Below are positions 9,067-17,814 of a stretch of 64,000 nt of DNA, piece after piece. A program made the translations under genes and the position numbers. Source of the stretch: Phaeacidiphilus oryzae TH49 (lineage in GTDB: Bacteria > Actinomycetota > Actinomycetes > Streptomycetales > Streptomycetaceae). The stretch's first letter is position 1. Each line of letters starts with the position of its first letter. The notes under the pieces are model-generated. The model did not search any database. It saw only the letters and a program-made list of their open reading frames with translations, and had not been told where the DNA came from. Where the stretch lies: positions 5,165,801 to 5,229,800 of the forward strand of contig NZ_JQMQ01000005.1 of assembly GCF_000744815.1 (NCBI RefSeq), read 5' to 3'.

Positions 9067-9723
9067 ATGAGCGTGACGCTCGCCAAGGGCGGAAACGTCT
9101 CCCTGAGCACGGTGGCCCCCCATCTCAGCGCCGTGGAGGTCGGCCTCGGCTGGCGGGCGCGGCCAGGGGGCCGGGAGCCCGCCGACCTCGCGGAAGCGGC
9201 GGAGCGCGGAGAACCGGTGGACCCGGCCGCGGCGCCGTTCGATCTGGACGCCAGTGCACTGCTCTGCGCGCACGGCAGGGTGCTCGGCGACGACTGGTTC
9301 GTCTTCTACAACAACCTCAAGTCCCCCGACGGCTCCGTCGAGCACATGGGCGACGAACTGCGCGGCGGCACGGGCGCCCAGGACGACGAGACGATCCAGG
9401 TCGACCTGGAGCAGGTGCCGCCGGAGGTGGACGCGATCGTCTTCTGCGTCTCGATCTACGAGGCGGAGATCAGAGGCCAGAACTTCGGGCGGGTGAGCGA
9501 CGCCTACATACGCGTCGTCGACCAGGCCGACGGGAGCGAGCTCGCCCGCTACGACCTCACCGGTGAGGCCTCGGAGCAGACCGCGATGGTCTTCGGCGAG
9601 CTGGTGCGGGCCGAGGCCGACGGCCCCTCCGGGCGCGGCGACTGGCGGTTCCATGCGGTGGGCCGCGGATATCCGACGGGGCTGCGCGGCATCGCACTGC
9701 AGCACGGCGTCAACGTCCAGTAG
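9067..9723 (+). CDS. TerD family stress protein, copy 2, with a loop insertion
   Basis: Second canonical TerD protein (218 aa), start ATG 9067 after a strong GGAGGAG site. It keeps 'MSVTLAKGGNVSLSTVAPHL', 'FDLDASALLCAHGRVLGDDW', 'FVFYNNLKSPDGSVEHMGDE', 'QDDETIQVDLEQVPPEVDAI' and 'YDLTGEASEQTAMVFGELV'. Unlike copy 1 it carries about 25 extra residues, rich in Ala/Glu/Arg, between 'VGLGW' and 'FDLDAS', and about 8 extra before the final strand. Nineteen base pairs separate it from the DUF475 gene, so the two probably form an operon linking a soluble TerD to a TerC-like membrane partner. Confidence 0.93.
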   Translation: MSVTLAKGGNVSLSTVAPHLSAVEVGLGWRARPGGREPADLAEAAERGEPVDPAAAPFDLDASALLCAHGRVLGDDWFVFYNNLKSPDGSVEHMGDELRGGTGAQDDETIQVDLEQVPPEVDAIVFCVSIYEAEIRGQNFGRVSDAYIRVVDQADGSELARYDLTGEASEQTAMVFGELVRAEADGPSGRGDWRFHAVGRGYPTGLRGIALQHGVNVQ

Positions 9724-9742
9724 CGGAAAGGGATCCACCGCC

Positions 9743-11026
9743 GTGTTCTTCCGCACCTTCGGGTGGGCCGTCGGCGCCTCGGCCGTCGCGCTCGCCGCCT
9801 CCGCCACGCTCTGGGGACCCACCGGCTTCGGGGTGGTCCTGATCCTCGCCATCCTGGAGATCTCGCTCTCCTTCGACAACGCCGTCGTCAACGCCACCGT
9901 GCTGCGCCGGATGCCGGCGTTCTGGCAGAAGCTCTTCCTCACCCTCGGGGTGCTGATCGCGGTCTTCGGCATGCGGCTGGTCTTCCCGCTGCTGGTGGTC
10001 GGCGCGACCGCGCAGATCGGCCCGAAGACCGCCATCGAGCTGGCCCTCGACCCCCACCGGACGTACCACGGGCTGGACTACGCACAGCATCTGCAGGCGG
10101 CGCACCCGGCGATCGCCGCCTTCGGCGGGATGTTCCTGCTGATGATCTTCCTCAACTTCCTGATCAGCGAGAGCGAGTACGCCTGGCTCAAATGGATCGA
10201 GAACCCGCTGCAGCGGTTCGCGCTGCGCAGCCGGAGCGACGGGCGGCTGCCGGTGGTCTTCTTCGCGCTGCTGGTGCTGGTGGCGGTGGTGGTCTTCCTT
10301 CGCCAGGACGGCATCGGCACCGGCACGGTGGCGATAGCCGGGATCTCCGGGCTGGCCGCCTTCCTGCTGGTGGAGGGGGCGTCCAACTGGTTCGAGTCGA
10401 GCGCCGAGCGGCAGGACGAGGAGACGGCGGAGGCGAAGGAAGGGGCGGAGGAAGGGGCGGAGGGCGGAGGCCGGCCGGCCGCCGGATCCGGGCGCGGGAC
10501 GGCGGTGGCCGGACGGGCCGCGTTCCTCCTCTTCGTCTACCTGGAGGTGCTGGACGCGACCTTCTCCTTCGACGGGGTGGTCGGCGCCTTCGCGGTCAGC
10601 CAGGAGATCTTCCAGATCGCGGTCGGCCTGGGCATCGGCGCGATGTTCATCCGCTCCCTGACCGTCTACCTGGTCCGGCAGGGCACGCTGGACGAGTACG
10701 TGTACCTGGAGCACGGGGCGCACTACGCGATCGGCGCGCTGGCGGTGGTGCTGCTGATCGGCATCAAGTACCAGGTGCCGGAGATCGTCACCGGGCTGAT
10801 CGGGGTCTGCTTCATCGCCGTCGCGCTGTGGTCCTCGGTCCGGCTCAACCGGCGCGACGCGCGGGCCGCGCGGGAGCGGGAGTGGAGCGAGACGCGGTCG
10901 GCGGAGGCGGAGACGGAGGCGGTCTCGCCGGCGGAGCCGGTCGACGCGGCGCCTCCGGGGACACCCCGGGACGTCATCCAGGACGCCGTCCCGGCACGCC
11001 CGGACGGGACGCCCCACGGCGCGTAG
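9743..11026 (+). CDS. DUF475 / TerC-like integral membrane protein
   Basis: Polytopic membrane protein of the TerC superfamily (427 aa), possibly a metal-ion transporter or a scaffold for TerD proteins. GTG start at 9743 after GAAAGGGA. Eight to nine hydrophobic helices are visible. The paired TerC signatures are there: 'LEISLSFDNAVVNATVLRRM' near residue 40 and, in the second half, 'LEVLDATFSFDGVVGAFAVS', each with the conserved acidic residues in a membrane helix. A Glu/Gly-rich cytoplasmic loop (about residues 220-255) joins the halves. The C-terminal 60 residues are hydrophilic. Same operon as the TerD gene before it. Confidence 0.9.
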   Translation: MFFRTFGWAVGASAVALAASATLWGPTGFGVVLILAILEISLSFDNAVVNATVLRRMPAFWQKLFLTLGVLIAVFGMRLVFPLLVVGATAQIGPKTAIELALDPHRTYHGLDYAQHLQAAHPAIAAFGGMFLLMIFLNFLISESEYAWLKWIENPLQRFALRSRSDGRLPVVFFALLVLVAVVVFLRQDGIGTGTVAIAGISGLAAFLLVEGASNWFESSAERQDEETAEAKEGAEEGAEGGGRPAAGSGRGTAVAGRAAFLLFVYLEVLDATFSFDGVVGAFAVSQEIFQIAVGLGIGAMFIRSLTVYLVRQGTLDEYVYLEHGAHYAIGALAVVLLIGIKYQVPEIVTGLIGVCFIAVALWSSVRLNRRDARAAREREWSETRSAEAETEAVSPAEPVDAAPPGTPRDVIQDAVPARPDGTPHGA

Positions 11027-11219
11027 TGCGGCCCGCGCGCGACGGCCGCGCGGCCCGGCAGTGGGCCCGGGGCCGCCGCGGCCTCCGCTGCCGAGTGCGG
11101 CAGCTCACCGGCCGGCCGTGCGGTTCTCCCGCCCCTTGTTGCCGGCGCCTGCGGCGCCGCGCTCGGCGTCGCGTCCGAGCGGAGCCGGCTGAGGGGAGTC
11201 GGCTGAGCGGAGCCGCTCG

Positions 11220-12392
11220 CTACAGCGGGGCGTGGAAGCGGTGGCTCAGGATCTGTTCCAGCGCCGCCTGGGCGGCCACCGCGACCGCCCCGGACAGCAC
11301 CGCCCCCGACCCCAGTCCGGAGACCGCCAGCCGCGGCGGGTAGGGCACCCGGCCGGCCAGCCTGGCCGACACCCGGTCCAGCAGCAGGTCGCCGTTGAGG
11401 CCGATGCCGCCGCCCAGCACCACCAGCTCGACGTCCGCCACCGCCGCGAGCGGGGCGATGTAGCCGGTGATCCGCCGGGCCTCCTCGTCCAGCACGGCCA
11501 GCGCGCCCGGATGCCCCTCGCGGGCCAGGGCGAAGACCCGCTCCGTGGTCAGCGGCGGCCCGTCGGCCGGGACCTGGAGCCGTGCCCGGGCGTAGCGCAG
11601 CAGCGCGGGCGCGCACGGGTCGTTGTCCGGCTGGGAGCGCTGGTCGATCGCGTAGTCCAACTCGCCCGCCGCACCGGAGAATCCGCGGTGGAGCTCGCCG
11701 CGGAGCACCAGGCCGGCGCCGACCCCGGTGCCGATCGAGACGAAGGCGAAGTCCTCGGCGTCCCGGCCCAGCCCGCACCAGCGCTCGCCCAGCGCGGCCA
11801 GGTTGATGTCGTTCTCCACGGTCACCGGCATCCGCAGGGCCGAGCGGAACTCGGCCTCGGCCGGGAAGCCGTCCAACGCGGGCACGTTGAGGGCCTGCGC
11901 GAGCCGTCCGCGCCTCCGGTCCACCACCCCCGGCACCCCGACCGCGGTGTGCCGCAGCGCGGTGCGCGGGAGGCCGGCCTCGGCTGCCAGCCGGTCCGCG
12001 AGCCGGGCCGAGGCGGCCACCACCCGCGGTGCGTCCTGCCCGTCCACGTCCACGTCCTCGCGGATCAGGACCGTGCCCTCCAGGTCCGCGAGCACCCCGC
12101 GGAGCCGTCGGGCGCCCATGTCCAGGCCCAGGACGTGGGCCGCGTCCGGGCGCGGGGAGAAGAACAGCGCGCCGTAGGTGGGTCCTTGGGCCGGCCGCCC
12201 CTGCGGGCCGGTCTCGGCCACCAGGCCCATCTCCAGCAGATCCTGGAGGAGGGCCGAGACGGTGGGCTTGGATATCCCCGTGCGCCGGGCCAACTGGGCG
12301 CGGGAGACCGGCCGCTCGGCACGGATCGTCTGGAAGACGGTGCGGAGGTTGATCTCCTTGAGCGTGCGCGAGGTGGCCGGGCCGGCAGTCAT
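11220..12392 (-). CDS. ROK-family transcriptional regulator lacking the zinc motif
   Basis: N-terminal winged helix-turn-helix (about residues 15-65, 'PVSRAQLARRTGISKPTVSALLQDLLEMGLV') followed by a ROK/sugar-kinase-like domain with 'VLGLDMGARRLRGVLADLEG', 'VGVPGVVDRRRGRL', 'VENDINLAALGE' and 'IGTGVGAGLVLRGELHRG'. The ROK signature is degenerate: 'GELDY' stands where an ExGH histidine is usual, and the Cys-rich zinc-binding segment is replaced by 'QRSQPDNDPCAP'. It therefore probably senses a ligand without kinase activity. The 390-aa length is normal for NagC/XylR-type repressors. It is divergent from the TerA-like gene, which may be its target. Confidence 0.88.
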   Translation of the reverse strand: MTAGPATSRTLKEINLRTVFQTIRAERPVSRAQLARRTGISKPTVSALLQDLLEMGLVAETGPQGRPAQGPTYGALFFSPRPDAAHVLGLDMGARRLRGVLADLEGTVLIREDVDVDGQDAPRVVAASARLADRLAAEAGLPRTALRHTAVGVPGVVDRRRGRLAQALNVPALDGFPAEAEFRSALRMPVTVENDINLAALGERWCGLGRDAEDFAFVSIGTGVGAGLVLRGELHRGFSGAAGELDYAIDQRSQPDNDPCAPALLRYARARLQVPADGPPLTTERVFALAREGHPGALAVLDEEARRITGYIAPLAAVADVELVVLGGGIGLNGDLLLDRVSARLAGRVPYPPRLAVSGLGSGAVLSGAVAVAAQAALEQILSHRFHAPL

Positions 12393-12481
12393 GGCGACAC
12401 CCTAAGGTGCAGGCCGGAGGGTGCGGGAGTGCCCTTCCGGGTAATGGACTTGTCGGTACGTCAGGTGAAGGGGTGGAGCCG

Positions 12482-13225
12482 ATGGCGGGGGTCCGGGACT
12501 TTCTGCGCAGGAGCGAGCGCCAGTACGACACCGGTGTCAACCGGGTCACGCTCACCAAGTCGCAGCCGGTCGTCGAACTGGGCGAGCAGGCCACGCTCTC
12601 CGGCACGCTCCAGGTCAACCTGCACTGGACGATGCGGGAGGCGGACCTGACCCCGCGCCGGCAGCGCGGCGGCGGGCTGTTCAACGGCGGGGGGCTGTTC
12701 CGGCCGATCGAGGTGCAGTCGGCCAGCAAGCCGATGGTGAACGTGGACCTCGACCTGGCCTGCATGTACGAACTCACGGACGGCACCAAGGGCGTGGTGC
12801 AGCCGCTCGGCGGCTACTTCGGGGAGCTCCAGCACCCGCCGTTCATCAAGCTCAGCGGCGACGACCGGTACGGCGCCCCGTCCGGCGAGACGATGTACGT
12901 CAACATGGACCAGAAGGAGGCCTTCCGGCGCCTGCTGATCTTCGTCTACATCTACGACGAGACCCCGGCCTTCGCCCGCACCCACGGGGTGGTGACCTTC
13001 TTCCCGTACGCCGGCCCGCGGATCGAGATCCGCCTGGACGAGCGGGACTCGCACGCCCGCTCCTGCGCGGTCGCACTGCTGGAGCGGAAGGGCGAGCGGA
13101 TCACCGTCCGCCGCGAGGTGCGCTACGTCTACGGCTACCAGGCCGAGTTGGACCGGTTGTACGGCTGGGGCCTGCAGTGGAAGCGCGGCTACAAGGGCGG
13201 CTCCGGGCCGGAGGTCAACGGCTGA
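12482..13225 (+). CDS. TerA-like tellurium resistance/stress protein
   Basis: The 247-aa protein has 'LTKSQPVVELGEQATLSGTLQVNLHW' near the start, 'VNVDLDLACMYELTDGTKGVVQPLGG', 'PPFIKLSGDDRYG' and 'IEIRLDERDSHARSCAVALL'. This is the TerD-fold variant seen in TerA-like actinobacterial proteins: a calcium-type acidic loop ('DLDLACMYEL', 'GDDRYG') and a strand set without the TerD C-terminal motif. Start ATG 12482 with AAGGGGTGGAG upstream. It is divergent from the ROK regulator (89 bp). Role inferred: part of the Ter stress response. Confidence 0.82.
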   Translation: MAGVRDFLRRSERQYDTGVNRVTLTKSQPVVELGEQATLSGTLQVNLHWTMREADLTPRRQRGGGLFNGGGLFRPIEVQSASKPMVNVDLDLACMYELTDGTKGVVQPLGGYFGELQHPPFIKLSGDDRYGAPSGETMYVNMDQKEAFRRLLIFVYIYDETPAFARTHGVVTFFPYAGPRIEIRLDERDSHARSCAVALLERKGERITVRREVRYVYGYQAELDRLYGWGLQWKRGYKGGSGPEVNG

Positions 13226-13289
13226 GGTGCGGGGGCCGCGCGGGCCGGCGCCGGGCGGGTCTCCAGCCGCGGACCTCGGGGACTACCGG

Positions 13290-14078
13290 TCAGCGGGGGG
13301 TGAACTGCGGGCCCTGGGGCGGCAGGGCAATATCCGGCGAGCCGCCGGAGCCGGGGCGCCCGCCCTGGCCGCTTCCGCTCCCTCTCCCGCTCCCCGTCCT
13401 ACTCCCGACGCCTTTCCCGCTGCCGCCCCCCGCGCCGGTCGGCGGGGAGCCGGCCTCGGTCGGGGTGTCCGCGCCGGACCGCGCGGACGGCGGCGTCCGG
13501 GAGGCCGCCTCGGCAGGCGCCCCGGCCGGCTCCTCGTCCACCACGATGCCGAAGTCGGTGGCCAGGCCGACCAGGCCGGACTCGTATCCCTGGCCGATCG
13601 CGCGGAACTTCCAGCCGCCGTCCCTGCGGTAGAGCTCCCCGCAGAGGAGCGCGGTCTCGCGCACGGCGTCGGTCAGGTCGAAGCGGAGCAGCGGTTCGTC
13701 ACCGGGTAGGCCGGCCGTGCGCTGGTCGTGCAGCAGCAGCCGGAGCGCCGGGACCCGGCCGAAGGTCGCGCCCTCGGCCGAGGCGGCGACCACCACCCGC
13801 TCGACGGCGGCCGGCAGCCGGCCCAGGTCGACGTCGAGCAGGTCCGCGACCTCTTCCCCGAACCGCTGCTTGGCCCGGTGCCTGACCAGGCCGGACGGGT
13901 GCCGGGGCTGGTTGTAGAAGACGAAGTCGGCGTCGGTGCGCACCCGGCCGTCCGCGCCCAGCAGCAGCGCCGACACGTCGACGTCGGGGGTGCCGGGGGC
14001 GTCGTGCCAGCGCAGAACGGCCCGCACCGCGCGTACCGCGAGCCGGGTGTTCGCGCCCTTGGACATGACCTCCGCCAT
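13290..14078 (-). CDS. Degenerate TerD-like protein with long Gly/Pro/Ser tail
   Basis: The first 175 residues follow the TerD pattern: 'MSKGANTRLA', 'VDVSALLLGADGRVRTDADF', 'VFYNQPRHPSGLVRH', 'LLRFDLTDAVRETALLCGEL', 'YRRDGGWKFRAIGQGYESGL'. The usual calcium loops are missing: where copies 1 and 2 have 'GDN...GDDE' this has 'RAKQRFGEEVADLLDVDL'. Residues about 180-262 form a disordered tail (repeated GSG/GRG), ending 'PPQGPQFTPR'. It starts 9 bp after the MTH1187 gene stop, so the two are translationally linked. It may be a regulatory or non-calcium-binding member of the Ter set. Confidence 0.82.
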   Translation of the reverse strand: MAEVMSKGANTRLAVRAVRAVLRWHDAPGTPDVDVSALLLGADGRVRTDADFVFYNQPRHPSGLVRHRAKQRFGEEVADLLDVDLGRLPAAVERVVVAASAEGATFGRVPALRLLLHDQRTAGLPGDEPLLRFDLTDAVRETALLCGELYRRDGGWKFRAIGQGYESGLVGLATDFGIVVDEEPAGAPAEAASRTPPSARSGADTPTEAGSPPTGAGGGSGKGVGSRTGSGRGSGSGQGGRPGSGGSPDIALPPQGPQFTPR

Positions 14079-14087
14079 GGGAAGAGG

Positions 14088-14393
14088 CTAGCTCTTGGCG
14101 GTGTCGGCGAGGCGTCGCTCGACGCTCTCGACCTTGGCGGTCATCCCGTCGGTCACCCCGGCCCGGATGTCCGCCTTGAGCACCAGGCTCACCCGGCTGC
14201 TGGCGGCCCGGACCGCGTCGGTGGCCCGGCGCACCACGTCCATCACCTCGTCCCACTCGCCCTCGACGGTGGTGAACATCGAATCGGTCCGGTTGGGCAG
14301 CCCGCTGGCCCGCACCACGCGGACCGCCTCGGCGACCGCGTCGCCGACGTCCTCACCGCTGCCGATCGGGGTCACGGAGAACGCCACGATCAT
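14088..14393 (-). CDS. MTH1187-family thiamine-binding protein
   Basis: Small ferredoxin-like fold protein (101 aa) of the MTH1187/YkoF group, which bind thiamine or related ligands as oligomers. The frame begins '[20 protein letters not shown]', has '[24 protein letters not shown]' and '[13 protein letters not shown]', the family core. It is the first gene of a two-gene unit with the TerD-like gene (9 bp gap), and divergent from the StiP gene. Confidence 0.88.
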   Translation of the reverse strand: MIVAFSVTPIGSGEDVGDAVAEAVRVVRASGLPNRTDSMFTTVEGEWDEVMDVVRRATDAVRAASSRVSLVLKADIRAGVTDGMTAKVESVERRLADTAKS

Positions 14394-14593
14394 GGGGTAC
14401 CGCCTCTCTGTCGCACCGCTGTGTCATTCGTCTCTGTATTTTGTCGGATATGCCCGACTCTGTGCCCGAGCATCGCCTTCCCTGAGGGAGAATGGCGCCG
14501 GGAGCAGTGGAACCAAACGTGATCTCGGCTACGTTCTTCGTGTATCGCCGAGCCCTGCCGGACCGAAGTGCACGCCGAAGATCGGGGACGCCC

Positions 14594-15778
14594 ATGACGA
14601 CGATGCCGCCGCCCGTCGACGCCGCCTCGTCCGGCCATGTCCCGGTGCCGGCGCCGCTCCGCGCCCCCGGGCGGAGGGAGCTCGTCCCGCTCGGCGGGCC
14701 GGGGTTCTCCAGCTGCGCGGGCGAGGAGGTGGCCTGGCTGCTCACCGACCTCACCGGGGTGCCGCTGGACGCGGCCCCCACCGCCCTTCCGGTCGAGTAC
14801 CAGCCCGCCGCCGAGCACCAGCGGCTCTTCGAGGAGGCGCTCGCCGAGGGCGCCCGGCACACCGCCCGCGCCGTCGGCGTCCTCACCGAGACCCTGATAG
14901 CCGAGCGCGGCCGGGAGCAGCCGGACGGCTTCGGCGGGAACATCGTGCTGGCCTCGCTGCTGCGAGCGGGCACCCCGGTGGGCATCCTGATCCGCCGCTG
15001 GGCGGCCTGGGGCCACGGCATACGGCTGCGGCACTACGCCGTCTCGATGGTCCGCGGGCGCGGGGTCGACCCGGCCGCCCTCCGCTACCTGGCGGCCCGG
15101 CACGATCCGGCGGACGTGGTCTTCGTGGACGGCTGGACCGGCCGCGGAGCGCGCACCAGGGAGCTCGTCGAGGCGCTGGACGGCACGCCGTTCACCCCGG
15201 AACCCGCGGTGCTGGCCGACCCGGCGCGCTGCGCCCGCACCTTCGGCACCCGCGAGGACCTGCTGATCCCGTCCGCGCACCTGGACGCCACCGTCTGCGG
15301 TCTCGTCTCCCGCCCGGTGCCGGTCGCCGAGGGCGCCTTCCACGGAGCGCGCTGCTTCCGCGAGCTGGCCGGGGCGGACGCGACGGCGACCTTCCTGGAG
15401 GCGGTGACCGCCCGCTTCGAGGAGGTACGGGACGAGGCCGTCCACGAGGCGGCCGAGCTGGTCGAGGCCGACCCCGAGGACCGCGAGCCGGACTGGGCGG
15501 CCTGGGACGCCGCGGAGCGGATCGCCCGTGAGCGGGGGCTGGCGCACGGCAGGAGCTCAGGCGCCGAGCTGGTCCGGCCCGGGGTCGGCGAGACGATCCG
15601 GGTGCTGGAGCAGCGGCGGCCGCTCGCCGTACTCGTCAGCGCGTCGTCGCCGGAGTCGGCGGCGGCCGAGGACCTGGGGCTCCGCCAGGCGCTCGCGCTG
15701 GCGGGGCAGCACGGCGTCCCGGTCGAACGGGTCGAGGGCCTCCCCGTCACCTGCGCGGGGATCGTGGCTCCCGACTGA
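14594..15778 (+). CDS. StiP-type protein: Ter-system phosphoribosyltransferase/PELOTA
   Basis: A 394-aa protein of the group named cysteine protease StiP (PF11202) found in Ter-dependent stress clusters. After 'PLGGPGFSSCAGEEVAWLLTDLTG' come 'RHTARAVGVLTETLIAERG', 'VLASLLRAGTPVGILIRRW', 'IRLRHYAVSMVRGRGVDPAA' and 'VVFVDGWTGRGARTRELVEA', which resembles a phosphoribosyltransferase PRPP loop. The C-terminal 90 residues ('RPLAVLVSASSPESAAAED...GVPVERVEGLPV') fit a PELOTA RNA-binding domain. Start ATG 14594; its site (CGGGGACG) is modest. Domain analysis in published Ter systems suggests nucleotide or nucleoside-like chemistry under stress; the true activity is unproven. Confidence 0.85.
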   Translation: MTTMPPPVDAASSGHVPVPAPLRAPGRRELVPLGGPGFSSCAGEEVAWLLTDLTGVPLDAAPTALPVEYQPAAEHQRLFEEALAEGARHTARAVGVLTETLIAERGREQPDGFGGNIVLASLLRAGTPVGILIRRWAAWGHGIRLRHYAVSMVRGRGVDPAALRYLAARHDPADVVFVDGWTGRGARTRELVEALDGTPFTPEPAVLADPARCARTFGTREDLLIPSAHLDATVCGLVSRPVPVAEGAFHGARCFRELAGADATATFLEAVTARFEEVRDEAVHEAAELVEADPEDREPDWAAWDAAERIARERGLAHGRSSGAELVRPGVGETIRVLEQRRPLAVLVSASSPESAAAEDLGLRQALALAGQHGVPVERVEGLPVTCAGIVAPD

Positions 15779-15803
15779 TCCGTGCCAGTGGACGGATCAG
15801 TCC
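15774..15803 (+). terminator. Stem-loop overlapping the StiP stop codon
   Basis: An 11-bp perfect stem, GACTGATCCGT (15774-15784) and ACGGATCAGTC (15793-15803), encloses an 8-base loop and includes the TGA of the StiP gene. Converging DUF4383 ends 75 bp further on. Confidence 0.7.
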
Positions 15804-15877
15804 GACCGGGACGCCGGTCGACCGCCGCCCGCGCCGCCTTCCATGCCGTCCAGGCGCGGGTCGGAGGGCGGGCGCGG

Positions 15878-16402
15878 TCAGAGGCTGCGCGGCGGGACGT
15901 GCGGGACGCGGGCGATGGCGATCGCGTCCTCCTTGGCCGCCTTCTCCGGGTGCCGCTTGCGCCAGTAGGGGTTGTCGTGCGCCAGGCCGCCGGTGACCCG
16001 GCCGTAGAGGCCGAACATCATCAGGATCAGCCCGACCACGAAGCTGAACAGGACGTTCTGGATGTGGAAGGCCAGGAAGTTGTTCGGCCCGTCCAGCAGG
16101 CCCAGATTGACGAAGCCGCTGATCAGGAAGATCACTCCGACCACCGTGTTGAGGGTGGAGGCGAAGTTCCCGCCGCGCACCGCGCCGAACATCAGCAGCA
16201 GGCCGAAGAGGATGGAGAGCAGGGAGAGCAGTCCGTTGGTGGACAGCCCGGCGAGCTTGTCCCCGTTGGTGCTGAAGAAACCGACGTCGCCGGCGAAGCC
16301 GAAGGCGCCGAAGACCAGCAGCACGAGGCCGATGAAACCGGCCCCGTAGCGGTAGACGAGGTTGAGCCGGTGGTCCGCCGGATGCTTGTCGTTGAGTTGC
16401 AT
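15878..16402 (-). CDS. DUF4383 integral membrane protein
   Basis: Four-helix membrane protein (174 aa) typical of DUF4383, function unknown. The start is the ATG at 16402 with AGGAGGCGGCG before it ('MQLNDKHPADHRLNLVYRYG'); the open frame extends further but without a site. Helices are visible at 'FIGLVLLVFGAFGFAGDVGF', 'LLSLLSILFGLLLMFGAVRG', 'VVGVIFLISGFVNLGLL' and 'VLFSFVVGLILMMFGLYGRV'. The tail 'NPYWRKRHPEKAA' is basic and cytoplasmic. Confidence 0.88.
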   Translation of the reverse strand: MQLNDKHPADHRLNLVYRYGAGFIGLVLLVFGAFGFAGDVGFFSTNGDKLAGLSTNGLLSLLSILFGLLLMFGAVRGGNFASTLNTVVGVIFLISGFVNLGLLDGPNNFLAFHIQNVLFSFVVGLILMMFGLYGRVTGGLAHDNPYWRKRHPEKAAKEDAIAIARVPHVPPRSL

Positions 16403-16595
16403 CGCCGCCTCCTGGGGGTTGGGGGGCAGGACGGTCGACGCATCCATGGTCCGGCCGCTGAGTGAACCCGGCAAGCGAACCGGGGCGTGCGGGGGGCTCG
16501 GCCCCGGCGCGCGCCCCGATGTCCGTGCGGCTCAGCGTTGCGACCCGGCGGTGCGGCTCAGCGTTGCGACCCGGCGGTGCGACCCGCGGTGCGGC

Positions 16596-16820
16596 TCAGC
16601 CGCCGCAGCCGCAGGACCCCCCGCAGCAGCCGCCACCGCCGCCCGCGCCCGGGGCGGGGGCCTGGGCGCCGGCCGTGCCGGTCACCGCGACCGTCGAGAG
16701 CAGCTTCACCACATCGTCGTGCCCGGACGGGCAGACGGCCGCGGCGTTCGCCGCCGCCATCGGCCGCCGCAACTCGAAGGTCGCACCACAGGTCCGGCAC
16801 CGGTATTCGTAACGAGGCAT
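16596..16820 (-). CDS. FmdB-type zinc ribbon protein
   Basis: The 74-aa protein begins 'MPRYEYRCRTCGATFELRRP' with a CxxC zinc knuckle, a second pair approximated by 'VCPSGH', and ends in a Gly/Cys-rich tail (CCGGSCGCGG). This is the usual FmdB/CxxC regulatory-type layout of actinobacteria. The DNA nearby (16540-16585) repeats an 'AGCGTTGCGACCCGGCGGTG' unit twice, just past its stop. Role unknown. Confidence 0.8.
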   Translation of the reverse strand: MPRYEYRCRTCGATFELRRPMAAANAAAVCPSGHDDVVKLLSTVAVTGTAGAQAPAPGAGGGGGCCGGSCGCGG

Positions 16821-16852
16821 GGCCGCAGCGTACCGTCCGGGCGCCGGCTCGC

Positions 16853-17728
16853 TCAGGCGCGGGCGCCGCCGTCCACCGGGAGGACCGCGCCGGTGACGTA
16901 CGAGGAGCGGTCGCTGAGCAGCCAGGCGGCGGTCTCGGCGATCTCGGCCGGGTCGGCCGCGCGGTGCAGCGGGGTGAGGGAGATCAGGTGGTCGACCAGG
17001 CCGGGGGTGTGCTCCGCCCATTCCCGGATCATCTCGGTGGAGGTGTGGCCGGGGGCGATCGCGTTGACCCGGATGCCCTCCGGGCCGTAGGTCACCGCGG
17101 CCGACTCGGTGAGGCTGTTGACCGCGCGCTTCATGGCTCCGTAGGCGGGCAGCGCGGGGTTGCCGCGAAGGCTGCCGACAGAGCTGTTGTTGACGATCGC
17201 CCCGGTGCCGGCGGTCGCCCGGATGGCGGCGACCTCGGCGGACATGGCCACCCAGACGCTCTTCAGGTTGACCTGGTAGAGCTGGTCGAAATCGGACTCC
17301 GGGGTGGTGTCCATCGGGCCGGGCGGGACGGCGATCCCACCGTTGTTGAAGGCGGCGTCCAGCCGCCCGAAGCGGTCCACGGTGGCCTCCACCGCGGCCC
17401 GTACCGCGGCCGGGTCGGCCAGGTCGCAGACCACGTACTCGGCGGTGCCGCCGGCCGCCCGGACCTCCCCGGCCACCGACTTCAGCTGCGCCTCGGTGCG
17501 GGCCGCGAGCATCACGCGGGCGCCCTCGCGGGCGAACAGCCGGGCGGCGGCGGCGCCGATGCCGCGGCCGGCGCCGCTGATGAAGGCGACCTTGCCGGCC
17601 AGGAGCGGGCGGGGGGCGGTCGCGGTGTCCGTGGCGTCCGTCGTGCTCGCGGTGGTTGGGGTGGTTGCGGTGTTCGTCGTGCTTGCGGGGTTCGTCGTGC
17701 TCGCGGGGTTCGTCGTGGTGTCGCTCAT
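16853..17728 (-). CDS. SDR-family oxidoreductase
   Basis: Short-chain dehydrogenase/reductase (291 aa) using NAD(P)H. 'VAFISGAGRGIGAAAARLFA' is the TGxxxGIG-type cofactor motif, 'NNGG' follows, the catalytic serine is in 'IVNNSSVGS' and the Tyr/Lys pair in 'YGAMK'. The C-terminus 'SYVTGAVLPVDGGARA' is canonical. The first 45 residues are an unusual Thr/Asn/Ala/Ser repeat (TTNPAS units) not found in typical SDRs; a start downstream of it cannot be excluded. Divergent from the XRE/MmyB regulator with 86 bp between, the usual arrangement in which the regulator controls the SDR. Substrate unknown. Confidence 0.92.
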   Translation of the reverse strand: MSDTTTNPASTTNPASTTNTATTPTTASTTDATDTATAPRPLLAGKVAFISGAGRGIGAAAARLFAREGARVMLAARTEAQLKSVAGEVRAAGGTAEYVVCDLADPAAVRAAVEATVDRFGRLDAAFNNGGIAVPPGPMDTTPESDFDQLYQVNLKSVWVAMSAEVAAIRATAGTGAIVNNSSVGSLRGNPALPAYGAMKRAVNSLTESAAVTYGPEGIRVNAIAPGHTSTEMIREWAEHTPGLVDHLISLTPLHRAADPAEIAETAAWLLSDRSSYVTGAVLPVDGGARA

Positions 17729-17814
17729 GGCATCGAGGCTGCGCCCGGCCGGGGCGGCCATCCAGGCATCACCCGTACCTGGCTCCGCGATCCGGGGTCG
17801 CGCAGACTGGGTGC

